From the NCBI GenBank assembly GCA_011799875.1, contig CM022302.1:103108237-103172236 (forward strand): DNA of 64,000 bases, given 5' to 3'. Position 1 is the stretch's first letter. Each line of letters starts with the position of its first letter. The DNA is from Thinopyrum elongatum. Its lineage: Eukaryota > Streptophyta > Magnoliopsida > Poales > Poaceae. Below, piece by piece: positions 1-12,348 of this stretch. Made by a program: the position numbers and the translations under genes. The notes under the pieces were generated by a model, which was given only the letters and a program-made list of their open reading frames with translations, was not told the DNA's origin and ran no database searches.

Positions 1-1
1 T

Positions 2-1012
2 GGGAGCTCTTTAGCATTTATCATATTATATGTGGATGACGTACTGCTGATGGGAAATGATATAGAATTCTTGGAAAGTATAAAGGCCTACTTGAATAAG
101 TGTTTTTCAATGAAGGACCTTGGAGAAGCTGCTTATATATTAGGCATCAAGATCTATAGGGATAGATCGAGACGCCTCATAGGTCTTTCGCAAAGCACAT
201 ACCTTGATAAGATATTGAAGAAGTTCAATATGGATCAGTCCAAGAAGGGGTTCTTGCCTGTATTGCAAGGTGTGAGATTGAGCATGGCTCAATGCCCGAC
301 CATGGCAGAAGATATAGAAGAGATGAGTGTCATCCCCTATGCCTCAGCCATAGGGTCTATTATGTATGCCATGCTGTGTACCAGACCTGATGTAAACCTT
401 GCAATAAGTTTGGTAGGTAGGTACCAAAGTAATCCTGGCAAGGAACACTGGACAGTGGTCAAGAACATCCTGAAGTACCTGAAAAGGACTAAGGATATGT
501 TTCTCGTATATGGAGGTGACGAAGAGCTCGTCGTAAAGGGTTACGTCGACGCTAGCTTCGACACAGATCCGGATGACTCCAAGTCACAAACCGGATACGT
601 GTATATTTTGAATGGTGGAGCGGTAAGCTGGTGCAGTTGCAAGCAAAGCATCGTTGCGGGTTCTACATGTGAAGCGGAGTACATAGCAGCCTCGGAGGCA
701 GCACACGAAGCAGTATGGATGAAGGAGCTCATCACCGACCTAGGAGTCATTCCAAATGCGTCGGGTCCAATGGCTCTCTTCTGTGACAACACTGGAGCTA
801 TTGCCCTTGCCAAGGAGCCCAGGTTTCACAAGAAGACCAGGCATATCAAGCGTCGCTTCAACTCCATACGTGAACATGTTCAAGATGGAGACATAGATAT
901 TTGTAAAGTGCACACGGATTTGAATGTAGCAGATCCGTTGACTAAACCTCTTTCACGAGCAAAACATGATCAACACCAGAACTCTATGGGTGTTCGATTC
1001 ATCACAATGTAA
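2..1012 (+). pseudogene. pol: Unit A: 3' end of copia pol (RT C-terminus and RNase H), cut by the window edge
   Basis: An open frame enters from the left edge and ends with TAA at 1010-1012. It begins just before the reverse transcriptase YVDD box (Y-V-D-D encoded about 29-40) and runs through the RT thumb/connection and the RNase H domain (YVDASFD, STCEAEYIAASEA, CDNTGA) to the conserved LTKPLSRAKH tail. No stop or frameshift is visible in the part shown. Relative to other units it carries private changes (a Met in place of Ser/Thr near 284, LAISLVG instead of LAVSLVG). Whether the whole copy is intact cannot be judged from this window, so it is listed as a fragment. It is followed by the purine-rich plus-strand primer AAGTGGGAGA (1035-1044 with the spacer base) and LTR1. 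Confidence 0.85.
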
Positions 1013-1044
1013 CTAGATTATTGACTCTAGTGCAAGTGGGAGAC

Positions 1045-2771
1045 TGTTGGAAATATGCCCTAGAGGCAATAATAAAATAGTTATTATTATATTTCCTTGT
1101 TCATGATAATTGTCTGTTATTCATGCTATAATTGTGTTATCCGGAAATCGTAATACATGTGTGAATACATAGACCACAACATGTCCCTAGTAAGCCTCTA
1201 GTTGACTAGCTCGTTGATCAATAGATGGTTAGGGTTTCCTGACCATGGACATTGGATGTCATTGATAACGGGATCACATCATTAGGAGAATGATGTGATG
1301 GACAAGACCCAATCCTAAGCCTAGCACTAGATCGTGTAGTTCGTTTGCTAAAGCTTTTCCAATGTCAAGTAACTTTTCCTTAGACCATGAGATTGTGCAA
1401 CTCCCGGATACCGTAGGAGTGCTTTGGGTGTACCAAACGTCACAACGTAACTGGGTGGCTATAAAGGTGCACTACGGGTATCTCCGAAAGTGTCTGTTGG
1501 GTTGGCACGAATCGAGACTGGGATTTGTCACTCCATGTAACGGAGAGGTACCTCTGGGCCCACTCGGTAGGACATCATCATAATGAGCGCAATGTGATCA
1601 AGGAGTTGTTCACGGGATGATGTGTTACGGAAACGAGTAAAGAGACTTGCCGGTAATGAGATTGAACAAGGTATCGGTATACCGATGATCGAATCTCGGG
1701 CAAGTATCGTACCGATAGACAAAGGGAATTGTGTACGGGATTGATTGAATCCTCGACATCGTGGTTCATCCGATGAGATCATCGAGGAGCATGTGGGAGC
1801 CAACATGGGTATCCAGATCCCGCTGTTGGTTATTGACCGGAGAGTCGTCTCGGTCATGTCTGCGTGTCTCCCGAACCCGTAGGGTCTACACACTTAAGGT
1901 TCGGTGACGCTAGGGTTGTAGAGATATTAGTATGCGGTAACCCGAAAGTTGTTCGGAGTCCCGGATGAGATCCCGGACGTCACGAGGAGTTCCGGAATGG
2001 TCCGGAGGTAAAGAATTGTATATAGGAAGTCCAGTTTCGGCCACCGGGAAGGTTTCGGGGGTAATCGGTATTGTACCGGGACCACCGGAAGGGTCCCGGG
2101 GGTCCACCGCGTGGGGCCACCTATCCCGAAGGGCCCCATAGGCTGAAGTGGGAAGGGAACCAGCCCCTGGTGGGCTGGTGCGCCCCCCTATGGGCCTCCC
2201 CTGCGCCTAGGGTTGGGAACCCTAGGGGTGGGGGGCGCCTCCACCTGACTTGGGGGGCAAGCCACCCCCTTGGCCGCCTCCCCTCCCCTCAGATTGGATC
2301 TGAGGGGGCCGGCCCCCTCTCCCCTTCCCCTATAAATAGTGGAGGGGTGGGAGGGAAGCCACACACCAATCCCTGGCGCAGCCCCTCCCCTCTCCAACAC
2401 CTCCTCCTCCTCCCGCGGTGCTTGGCGAAGCCCTGCAGGAATACCACGCAGCTCCAACTCCACCACGCCGTCGTGCTGCTGCTGGAGTTGTCTTCCCCAA
2501 CCTCTCCCTCTCTCCTTGCTGGATCAAGGCGTGGGAGACGTCTCCGTTCCGTACGTGTGTTGAACACGGAGGTGCCGTCCGTTCGGCGCTAGGATCATCG
2601 GTGATTTGGATCACGACGAGTACGACTCCATCAACCCCGTTCTCTTGAACGCTTCCGCTCGCGATCTACAAGGGTATGTAGATGCACTCCCCTCTCTCGT
2701 TGCTAGATGACTCCATAGATTGATCTTGGTGATGCGTAGAAAATTTTAAAATTCTGCTACGTTCCCCAACA
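1045..2771 (+). mobile_element. LTR1, complete 1727-bp copia LTR (variant P)
   Basis: It starts TGTTGGAAAT directly after the polypurine tract and ends CCCCAACA directly before the primer-binding site, giving a TGTTGG/CCAACA terminal inverted repeat. It belongs to the variant I call P: AATGAGCGCAATG near 1582, the U3 stretch GATATTAGTATGCGG near 1923, CCCGAAGGGCCCC near 2124, and a 3' end of CTACGTTCCCCAACA. The promoter TATA box is at 2331-2338. It is the 3' LTR of unit A and the 5' LTR of the unit to its right, which is D if the error-rich block is discounted. The LTR has no coding capacity of its own; open frames on both strands are incidental. Confidence 0.93.
2331..2338 (+). promoter_or_regulatory. 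TATA box of LTR1 (TATAAATA)
   Basis: TATAAATA lies in CCCTATAAATAG, downstream of a GC-rich hairpin stretch and upstream of the GC-rich R/U5 part. The same box is at the equivalent point in the other complete LTRs. A transcription start about 30 bp downstream is inferred. Confidence 0.75.
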
Positions 2772-2772
2772 G

Positions 2773-2784
2773 TGGTATCAGAGC
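2773..2784 (+). other. Primer-binding site for initiator tRNA-Met, canonical
   Basis: TGGTATCAGAGC sits one base after the LTR end. This is the standard plant primer-binding site, complementary to the 3' end of initiator methionine tRNA, used to prime minus-strand synthesis. It is canonical here, whereas most other units carry an altered version. Confidence 0.9.
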
Positions 2785-3083
2785 TAGGTCTATGCGTAGT
2801 ATCCTGCACGAGTAGAACACAAAGTAGTTGTGGGCGTCGATTTGTCAATCTTCTTGCCGTTACTAGTCTTATCTTGATTCGGCGGCACTGTGGGATGAAG
2901 CGGCCCGGACCGACCTTACACGTATGCTTACGTGAGACTGGTTTCACCGACTGACATGCACTAGTTGCATAAGGTGGCTAGCGGGTGTCTGTCTCTCCCA
3001 CTTTAGTCGGATCGGATTCGATGAACAGGGTCCTTATGAAGGGTAAATAGAAATTGGCATATCACGTTGTGGTTTTGGCGTAG

Positions 3084-3169
3084 GTAAGAAACGTTCTTGC
3101 TAGAAACCTATAGCAGCCACGTAAAAAACTTGCAACAACAATTAGAGGACGTCTAACTTGTTTTTGCAG
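3084..3169 (+). other. Candidate leader intron (GT...AG), conserved in all leaders
   Basis: The donor context TAG|GTAAGA (3081-3089) and acceptor context TTGTTTTTGCAG (ending 3169) enclose 86 nt. Donor and acceptor are conserved in every leader examined, for example 29857-29942 in unit F. Splice consensus is strong, but splicing itself is inferred. The related BARE-1 element is known to make distinct RNA pools, so a spliced leader would be plausible. Confidence 0.45.
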
Positions 3170-3786
3170 CAAGTGCTTTGTGATGTGATATGGCCAAAGG
3201 ATGTGATGAATGATATATGTGATGTATGAGATGATCATGTTCTTGTAATAGGAATCACGACTTGCATGTCGATGAGTATGACAACCGGCAGGAGCCATAG
3301 GAGTTGTCTTAATTTATTATATGACCTGCGTGTCATTGAAATTCGCCATGTAATTACTTTACTTTATTGCTAACCGTTAGCCGTAGTACTAGAAGTAATA
3401 GTTGGCGAGACAACTTCATGAAGACACGATGATGGAGATCATGATGATGGAGATCATGGTGTCATGCCGGTGACGATGATGATCATGGAGCCCCGAAGAT
3501 GGAGATCAAAAGGAGCGAAGTGATAATGGCCATATCATGTCACTATTTTGATTGCATGAGATGTTTATCATGTTTTTGCATCTTATTTGCTTAGAACGAC
3601 GGTAGCATATAAGATGATCCCTTACTAAAATTTCAAGAAAGTGTTCCCCCTAACTGTGCACCGTTGCGAAGGTTCGTTGTTTCGAAGCACTACGTGTTGA
3701 TCGGGTGTGATAGATTCTAACGTTCGAATACAACGGGTGTAAGCCAGATTTACACAGCAATACACTTAGGTTGACTTGACGAGCCT

Positions 3787-5193
3787 ATTTGCCCTAATGT
3801 TCAAGGAACTGTGGCCTGAACGCAGGAGAGCTGTGCACGCCCGAGACCGTAGAGTGCGTTAGGTGGGACCAAACCGGGTACAACGTACCTGTGGTGGTCG
3901 ACGAAATGTTTGCACACGGGGATCGCCGAAAAGTCTCTGGTTGGGTTGGCACCGAATCGAGACTGGGAATGGCACTCCAATGGGAGACGTACGATGGGAC
4001 CCAGCTCGGGGCCTAGCGACATTCATCAGAGAATGAGCGCAATGTGATCAAGGAGGTTGTTCACGGGATGGAGTTTACGGAAACGAGTGTAAGAGGACTG
4101 CCGGTAATGAGATGAAACAAGGTATCGGTTATACGATGATCGAATCTCGGGCAAGTATCGTACCGATAGACAAAGGGAATTGTGTACGGGATTGATTGAA
4201 TCCCTCGAACCTCGTGTGTCATCCGAGGAGATCATCGGGCATGTGGGAGCCAACATGGGTATCCAGATCCCGCTGTTGGTTATTGACCGAGTCGTCTCGG
4301 TCATGTCTGCGTGTCTCCCAACCCGTGGGGTCTACACACTTAAGGTTCGGTGACGCTAGGGTTGTAGAGATTTAGTATGCGGTAACCCGAAAGTTGTTCG
4401 GAGTCCCGGATGAGATCCCGGACGTCACGAGGAGTTCCGGAATGGTCCGAGGTAAAGAATTGTATATAGGAAGTCCAGTTTCGGCCACCGGGAAGGTTCG
4501 GGGGTAATCGGTATTGTACCGGGACCACCGGAAGGGTCCGGGGTCCACCCGTGGGGCCACCTATCCCGAAGGGCCCCATAGGCTGAAGTGGGAAGGGAAC
4601 CAGCCCCCTGGTGGGCTGGTGCCCCCTATGGGCCTCCCCTGCGCCTAGGGTTGGGAACCCTAGGGGGGGGCGCCTCCACCTGCTTGGGGGCAAGCCACCC
4701 CTGGCCGCCTCCCCTCCCCTCAGATTGGATCTGAGGGGGCCGCCCCCTCTCCCCTTCCCCTATAAAATAGTGGAGGGGTGGGGAGGAAGCCACACACCAA
4801 TCCTGGCGCGCCCCTCCCCCTCTCAACACCTCCTCCTCCTCCCCGGTGCTTGGCGAAGCCCTGCAGGAATACCACGCAGCCAACTCCACCACGCCGTCGT
4901 GCTGCTGCTGGATTGTCTTCCCCTCAACCTCTCCCTCTCTCCTTGCTGGATCAAGGCGTGGGAGACGTCTCCGTTCCGTACGTGTGTTGAACACGGAGTG
5001 CCGTCCGTTCGGCGCTAGGATCATCGGTGATTTGGATCACGACGAGTAAGACTCCATCAACCCCGTTCTCTTGAACGCTTCCGCTCGCGATCTACAAGGG
5101 TATGTAATGCACTCCCCTCTCTCTTGCTAGATGACTCCCATAGTGATCTTGGTGATGCGTAGAAAATTTTAAAATTCTGCTACGTTCCCCAAC
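3787..5193 (+). mobile_element. LTR2, 5'-truncated and error-rich copy of an LTR1-type LTR
   Basis: The sequence corresponds to LTR positions of about 310 to 1727. It begins with heavily corrupted text equivalent to TCAAGTAACTTTTCC onward and becomes readable after about 4020. It carries the LTR1 markers AATGAGCGCAATG (about 4033), TTAGTATGCGG (about 4372) and CCCGAAGGGCCCC (about 4565). It ends CCCCAAC and runs into TGGTATCAGAGC (5194-5205), lacking the usual AG between them. It is probably the same locus as LTR1 read a second time. Confidence 0.75.
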
Positions 5194-6349
5194 TGGTATC
5201 AGAGCTAGGTCTATGCGTAGTATCCTGCACGAGAAAACACAAAGTAGTTGTGGGCGTGATTTGTCAATCTTCTTCGCCTTACTAGTCTTATCTTGATTCG
5301 CGCGCACTGTGGGATGAAGCGGCCCGGACCGACCTTACAGTATCTTACGTGAGACTGGTTCCCGACTGAACATGCACTAGTTGCATAAGGTGGCTAGCGT
5401 GTGTCTGTCTCTCCCACTTTAGTCGGATCGATTCGATGAACAGGGTCCTATGAAGGGTAAATAGAAATTGGCATTCACGTTGTGGTTTTGGCGTAGTAAG
5501 AAACGTCTTGCTAGAAACCTATAGCAGCCACGTAAAAAACTTGCAACAACAATAGAGGACGTCTAACTTGTTTTGTGCAGCAAGTGCTTGTGAGTGATAT
5601 GGCCAAAGGATGTGATGATGATATATGTGATGTATGAGATGATCATGTTCTTGTAATAGGAATCACGACTTGCATGTCGATGAGTAGGACAACCGGCAGG
5701 AGCCATAGGAGTTGTCTTATTTATTATAGACCTGCGTGTCATTGAAATCGCCATGTAATTACTTTACTTATTGCTAACCGTTAGCCGTAGTACTAGAAGT
5801 AATAGTTGGCGAGACAACTTCATGAAGACACGATGATGGAGATCATGATGATGGAGATCATGGTGTCATGCCGGTGACGATGATGATCATGGAGCCCCGA
5901 AGATGAGATCAAAAGGAGCGAAGTGATATGGCCATATCATGCACACTATTTTGATGCATGAGATGTTTATCATGTTTTTTGCATCTTATTTGCTTAGAAC
6001 GACGGTACATATAAATGATCCCTTACTAAAATTTCAAGAAAGTGTTCCCCCAACTGTGCACCGTTGCGAAGGTTCGTTGTTTCGAAGCACTTACGTGTTG
6101 ATCGGTGTGATAGATTCTAACTTCGAATACAACGGGTGTAAGCCAGATTTACACAGCAATACACTTAGGTTGACTTGACGAGCCTACATGTACAGACATG
6201 GCCTCGGACACAAGAGACCGAAAGTCGAACATAGTCGTATAGAAGATACGATCAACATGGAGATGTTCACGTTGATGACTAGTCCGTCTCACGTGATGAT
6301 CGGACACGGCCTAGTCGATTCGGATCATGTATCACTTAGATACGAAGGA
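5194..6349 (+). other. Leader C, error-rich duplicate of leader B, interrupted by a gap
   Basis: It starts with the canonical primer-binding site TGGTATCAGAGC (5194-5205) and follows the standard leader with many one-base losses. It shares GTAGTACTAGAAG (about 5787) with leader B, where other units have GTAGTAGTAGAAG. It continues past the point where leader B stops (GAGCCTA, about 6187) up to the N run, so it supplies leader sequence missing from the clean copy. It contains no gene. Confidence 0.75.
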
Positions 6350-6574
6350 NNNNNNNNNNNNNNNNNNNNNNNNNNNNNNNNNNNNNNNNNNNNNNNNNNN
6401 NNNNNNNNNNNNNNNNNNNNNNNNNNNNNNNNNNNNNNNNNNNNNNNNNNNNNNNNNNNNNNNNNNNNNNNNNNNNNNNNNNNNNNNNNNNNNNNNNNNN
6501 NNNNNNNNNNNNNNNNNNNNNNNNNNNNNNNNNNNNNNNNNNNNNNNNNNNNNNNNNNNNNNNNNNNNNNNNNN
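6350..6574. other. Assembly gap, 225 N
   Basis: This is a run of 225 unknown bases. The roughly 70 bases before it (about 6281-6345) and after it (6575-6640) are the same leader segment, from GTCCGTCTCACGTG to ATCACTTAGAT. The two sides therefore overlap, and the gap probably has no real extent. Confidence 0.97.
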
Positions 6575-6738
6575 GTCCGTCTCACGTGAGATCGGACACG
6601 CCTAGTCGATTCGGATCATGTATCACTTAGATGACGAGGGATGTCTATCTGAGTGAGGAGTTCATTAACATATTTGATTAGATGAACTTAATTGTCATGA
6701 ACTTAGTCTAAATGTTACATATCTATCTTGTAGATCAA

Positions 6739-9700
6739 ATGGCCAACGCTAATGTTACCCTCAACTTCAACGCGTTCCTAGAGAAAAACAAGCTGAAAGA
6801 CGATGGTAGCAACTATGCGGACTGGGTCCGTAACCTGAGGATTATCCTCATAGCTGCCAAGAAAATCATATGTCCTTGAAGCACCGTTAGGTGACCCACC
6901 TGTCTCCCAGCACTGCCAGACGATTTGAACGTTTGGCAGAACCGCACCGATGATTACTCCTTCGTTCAGTGCGGCATGCTCTTCACTTAGAACGGGGCTC
7001 CAAAAGCTTTTGAGCATCACGGAGCATATGAGATGTTCGAAGAGCTGAAAATGGTTTTCCAAGCTCTGCCCGGATCAGAGATATGAAGTCTCCGATAAGT
7101 TCTACAGCTGTAAGATGGAGAAAAATAGTTCTGTAGCGAGCACATACTCAAAAGTCTGGGTTGCACAGCCGCTTGTCTCAGCTGGGGATTAATCTCCCCG
7201 GATGACGCGGTCATTGACAGATCCTCCAGTCGCTTCCACTAGCTACAAGAGCTTTGTGATGAACTTCAACATGCAGGGGATGGAAAGACCATTCTGAGGT
7301 ATATGCGATGCTGAAGTCAGCGGAGGCAAGAGATCAGAAAGGAACATCAAGTGTTGATGGTGAATAAAACACCTAAGTTCAAGAAGGGCAAGGGTAAGAA
7401 GAACTTCAAGAAGGACGGCAAGGGAGTTGCCGCCCCCGGTAAGCCAGCTGCCGGCGGGAAGAAGTCAAAGAATGGACCCAAGCCTGAGACTGAGTGCTTT
7501 TATTGCAAGGGAAACGGTCACTGGAAGGGAATTGCCCCAAGTACTTAGCAGATAAGAAGGCCGGCAATACCAAAGGTATATGTGATAACATGTAATTGAT
7601 GTGTACCTTACCAGACTCGTAGTATTCCTGGGTATTTGATACCGGTGCGGTTGCTCATATTTGTAAGTCAAAGCAGGAACTGCGGAATCAGCGTAGACTG
7701 GCAAAGGACGAGGTGACGTTGCGCGTCGGGAATGGTTCCAAGGTCGATGTGATCGCCGTCGGCACGCTACCTCTGCATCTACCTATGGGATTAGTTTTAA
7801 ACCTCAATAATTGTTATTTAGTGCCAGCTTTGAGCATGAACATTGATCTGGATCTCGCTAATGCGAGATGGCTACTCATTTAAATCTGAGAATAATGGTT
7901 GTTCTATTTATATGAGAGATATGTTTTATGGTCATCCCCGCTGGTGAATGGTTATTTTTTATTGAATCTCGACGTGATGTTACACATGTTTATAAGTGAA
8001 TGCCAAGAAATGCAAGGTTGATAACGATAGTCCCACATACTTGTGGCACTGCCGCTTGGTCATATCGGTGTAAACGCATGAAGAAACTCCATGCAGATGG
8101 ACTTTTGGAGTCTCTTGATTATGAATCATTTGAAGATGCGAACTGCCTCTGGGCAAGATGACCAAGACTCCGTTCTCCGGAACAATGGACGAGAAACCAA
8201 CTTATTGGAGATCATACATACTGATGTGTGTGGTCCAATGAGTGTTGAGGTCGCGGGTGGTTATCGTTATGTTCTCACCCTCACCGATGATTTGAGTAGA
8301 TATGGGTATGTCTACTTGATGAAGCACCAGTCTGAGACCTTTGAAAAGTTCAAGGAATTTCAGAATGAGGTTGAAAATCAACGTGACAAGAAAATAAAGT
8401 TCCTACGATCAAGATCTGGAGGAGAATATTGAGTCATGAATTTGCACGCATTTACGAAATGGGGAATTGTTTCACAACTCACGCCGCCTGGAACACCTCA
8501 GCGTAACGGTGTGTCCGAACGTCGTAACGCACTTATTGGAATGGTGCGACTATGATGTCTCTTACCGATTTACCGCTATCTTTTGGGGTTATGCTTTAGA
8601 GACTGCCGCCTCACTTTAAATAGGGCACCGTCAAAATCCGTTGAGACGACACGTTATGATTATGGTTTGGGAAGAACCTAAGCTGTCGTTTCTGAAAGTT
8701 TGGGGCGATGGATGCTTATGGAAGAAACTTCAACCAGAGAAGCTCGAACCCAAGTCGGAAAAATGTGTATTCATAGGATACCCTAAGGAAACTATTGGGT
8801 AACCTTCTACCTAAGATCCGGGCAAGATTTTTGTTGCAGGAATGGATCCTTTCTAGAAGAAAGAGTTTCTCTCGAAAGAAGTAAGTGGGAGGAAAGTGGA
8901 GCTGTGAGATGACCCTGAACACGGAGAGTAGCGCAGCACAGGAAAATGTTTCTGTGGAGCCTGCACCGGTAGAGAGGAAGTTAATGATAATGATAATGAT
9001 CAAGCTACCACTGAACTTCGAAGGTCCACAAGGACACGTTCCGCACCAGAGTGGTACGGCAATCCTGTCCTGGAAATCATGTTGTTAGACAACAGTGAAC
9101 CTTCGAACTATGAAGAAGCGATGGCGGGCCCGGATTCCGACAAATGGCTTGAAGCCATGAAATCCGAGATAGGATCCATGTATGAAAACGAAGTATGGAC
9201 TTTGACTGACTTGCCCGATGATCGGCAAGCCATAGAAAATAAATGGATCTTAAGAAGAAGACTGACGCGGATGGTAATGTGACCATCTATAAGGCTCGGC
9301 TTGTCGTAAGGGTTATCGACAAGTTCAAGGGGTTGACTACGATGAGACTTTCTCACCCGTAGCGAAGCTGAAATCCGTCAGATCATGTTAGCAATTGCGC
9401 ATACTATGATTATGAGATATGGCAAATGGACGTCAAAACGGCATTCCTAATGGTTTTCTTAAGGAGAGTTGTATATGATACAACCGGAAGGTTTTGTCGA
9501 CCCTGAGATGCTGACAAGGTATGCAAGCTCCAGCGCTCATCTATGGCTGGTGTGAAGCATCTCGGAGTTGGAACATTCGCTTTGATGAGATGATCAAAGA
9601 GTTTGGTTCCACAGACTTATGGAGAAGCCTGTGTTACAAGAAAGTGAGTGGGAGCTCTGTAGCATTTTCATATTATATGTGGATGACATATTATTGATGG

Positions 9701-10647
9701 GAAAAATATAGAATTCTTGGAAAGTATAAAGGCCTACTTGAATAAGTGTTTTTCAATGAAGGACCTTGGAGAAAGCTGCTTATATATTAGGCATCAAGAT
9801 CTATAGGATAGATCGAGAAGCCTCATAGGTCTTTCGCAAAGCACATACCTTGATAAGATATGAAGAGTTCAATATGGATCAGTCCAAGAAGGGGTTCTTG
9901 CCTGTATTGCAAGGTGTGAGATTGAGCTCGGCTCAATGCCCGACCACGGCAAAAGATATAGAAGAGATGAGTGTCATCCCCTATGCCTCAGCCATAGGGT
10001 TCTTATTATATGCCATGCTGTGTACCAGACCTGATGTAAACCTTGCAGTAAGTTTGGTAGGTAGGTACCAAAGTAATCCTGGCAAGGAACACTGGACAGC
10101 GGTCAAGAACATCCTGAAGTACCTGAAAGGACTAAGGATATGTTTCTGTATATGGAGGTGACGAAGGCTCTCCGTAAAGGGTTACGTCGACGCTAGCTTC
10201 GACACGATCCGGATGACTCCAAGTCACAAACCGGATACGTGTATATTTTGAATGGTGGAGCGGTAAGCTGGTGCAGTTGCAAGCAAAGCGTCGTGGCGGG
10301 TCTACATGTGAAGCGGAGTACATAGCAGCCTCGGAGGCAGCACACGAAGCAGTATGGATGAAGGAGTCATCACAACCTAGGAGTCATTCAAATGCTCGGG
10401 TCCAATGGACTCTTCTGTGACAAACAATGGAGCTATTGCCCTTGCCAAGGAGCCCAGGTTCACAAGAAGACCAGGCATATCAAGCGTCGCTTCAAACTCC
10501 ATACGTGAACATGTCAAGATGGAGACATAGATATTTGTAAAGTGCACACGGATTTGAATGTAGCAGATCCGTTGACTAAACCTCTTTCACGAGCAAAACA
10601 TGACAACACACCAGTACTCTATGGGTGTTCGATTCATCACAATGTAA
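6739..10647 (+). pseudogene. gag-pol: Unit C: error-rich gag-pol, frameshifted throughout
   Basis: The ATG at 6739 (AAATGGCCAACGCT) and the TAA at 10645-10647 match the ends of the intact units, but dozens of one-base insertions and deletions break the frame all along. Recognisable pieces include the zinc knuckle (about 7491-7535, last Cys frame lost), the integrase TDVCGPM region (about 8217), the segment before RT (about 9079-9260) and RT/RNase H blocks (about 9850-10560). It shares D-only variants: Lys in the MEKNSS stretch, TLRV near 7715, and the Met of LPMG near 7788. A few substitutions differ from D (near 8255, 9690 and 9805), so identity with D is likely but unproven. No functional protein can be read from it. 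Confidence 0.8.
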
Positions 10648-10678
10648 CTAGATTATTGACCTAGTGCAAGTGGGAGAC

Positions 10679-12348
10679 TGTTGGAAATATGCCCTAGAAG
10701 GAATATAAATGGTTATTATATTTCCTTGTTCAGATAATTGTCTGTTATTCATGCTAATTGTGTTATCCGGAAATCGTAATACATGTGTGAATACATAGAC
10801 CACACATGTCCCTAGTAAGCTCTCTAGTTGACTAGCTCGTTGATCATAGAGGTTACGGTTTCCTGAACATGGACATTGGATTGTCATTGATAACGGGATC
10901 ACATCATTAGGAGAATAGTGATGGACAAGACCCAATCCTAAGCCTAGCACTAGATCGTGTAGTTCGTTTGCTAAAGCTTTTTCCAATGTCAAGTAACTTT
11001 TCCTTAGACCATGAGATTGTGCAACTCCCGGATACCGTAGGAGTGCTTTGGGTGTACCAAACGTCACAACGTAACTGGGTGCTATAAAGGTGCACTACGG
11101 GTATCTCCGAAAGTGTCTGTTGGGTTGGCACGAATCGAGACTGGGATTTGTCACTCTGTGACGGAGAGGTACCTGGGCCCACTCGGTAGGACACATCACA
11201 AATGAGCTCAATGTGATCAAGGAGTTGTTCACAGGATGATGTGTTACGGAAACGAGTAAAGAGACTTGCCGGGTAACGAGATTGAACAAGGTATCGGATA
11301 CCGACGATCGAATCTCGGGCAAGTATCGTACCGATAGACAAAGGGAATGCGTAGGGATTGATTGAATCCTGACATCGTGGTTCATCCGATGAGATCCGAG
11401 GAGCATGTGGGAGCCAACATGGGTATCCAGATCCCGCTGTTGGTTATTGCCGGAGAGTCGTCTCGGTCATGTCACGTGTCTCCCGAACCCGTAGGGTCTA
11501 CACACTTAAGGTTCGGTGACGCTAGGGTTGTAGGGAAGTTTGTAGTGGTTAACGGAATGTTGTTGGAGTCCCGGATGAGATCCCGGAGTCACGAGGAGAG
11601 TCCGGAATGGTCCGGAGGTGAAGATTTATATATGGAAGTGTCATACGGTACCGAATAGTTTCGGGGTTATCGGTATTGTACCGGGACCACCGAAGGGTCC
11701 GGAGGTCCACGGGTGGGGCTGATTTACCCGGGAGGCAATGGGCTGATATGGGAGGGAACCAGCCCCTAGGGGCGGGTGCGCCTCCCCCCAGGGCCCATGG
11801 GCCTAGGGTTGGGAACCCTAGGGGAGGGAGCCTTACCTGCTTGGGGGCAAGTTTCCCCCCCTGGCCGCCTCCCCTCCCTCAGATTGGATCTGAGGGGGGG
11901 GCCCTCTCCTCTTCCCCCTATAAATAGTGGAGGGGTGGGAGGGAGGCCATACATCATCCCTGGCACAGCCCCTCTCTCTCCAACACCTCCTCCTCCTCCC
12001 GCGGTGCTTGCGAAGCCCTGCAGGAATACCACGAGCTCCAACTCACCACGCCGTCGTGTGCTGCTGCTGGAGCTGTCCTCCCCAACCTCTCCTCCCCCTT
12101 GCTGGATCAAAGGAGGAGACGTCTCCGTTCCGTACGTGTGTTGAACACGGAGGTGCCATCCGTTCGGCGCTCGGTCATCGGTGATTTGGATCACGACGAG
12201 TACGTCTCCATCAACCCCGTTCTCTGACGCTTCCGTCGCGATCACAAGGGTATGTAGATGCACTCCCCTCTCCTCGTTGCTAGATGACTCCATAGATTGA
12301 TCTTGGTGATGCGTAGAAAATTTTAAAATTCTGCTACGATCCCCAACA
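10679..12348 (+). mobile_element. LTR3, error-rich copy of LTR4
   Basis: It runs from TGTTGGAAAT to CCCCAACA, 1670 bp, about 57 bp short because of scattered small losses. It shares variants otherwise seen only in LTR4: CCCTAGAAGGAAT at its start, TTAACG near 11549 (TTACCG elsewhere) and GTGCCATCCG near 12153 (GTGCCGTCCG elsewhere). Its TATA box is at 11919-11926. It is most likely a second, inaccurate reading of LTR4 and not an independent LTR. Confidence 0.8.

Larger units (their letters stand above)
2772..3786 (+). other. Leader B: 5' untranslated region, cut off at 3786
   Basis: This is the non-coding leader between LTR1 and gag. It matches the first 1.0 kb of the 1283-bp leaders of units F, G and H almost base for base. 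It contains the primer-binding site, a candidate 86-nt intron (3084-3169) and a doubled 15-mer GATGATGGAGATCAT (3428-3457). At about 3787, inside GAGCCTA, it jumps to a corrupted mid-LTR sequence. The missing last roughly 270 bp before a gag start are absent here but present in noisy form at 6180-6738. I see no gene in it. Confidence 0.85.

Noticed and set aside
3428..3457. GATGATGGAGATCAT doubled, considered as a regulatory array
   Set aside because: There are only two copies in the leader, conserved as part of the leader in all units; nothing further supports a function.
6188..6605. Open frames spanning the N run
   Set aside because: They exist only because N was read as open codons.
6739..10647. 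Unit C as an ancient, decayed retrotransposon
   Set aside because: The changes are almost all one-base indels, spread equally over coding and non-coding DNA, with sharp borders and recent-unit markers. Evolved decay would give mainly substitutions and larger deletions.
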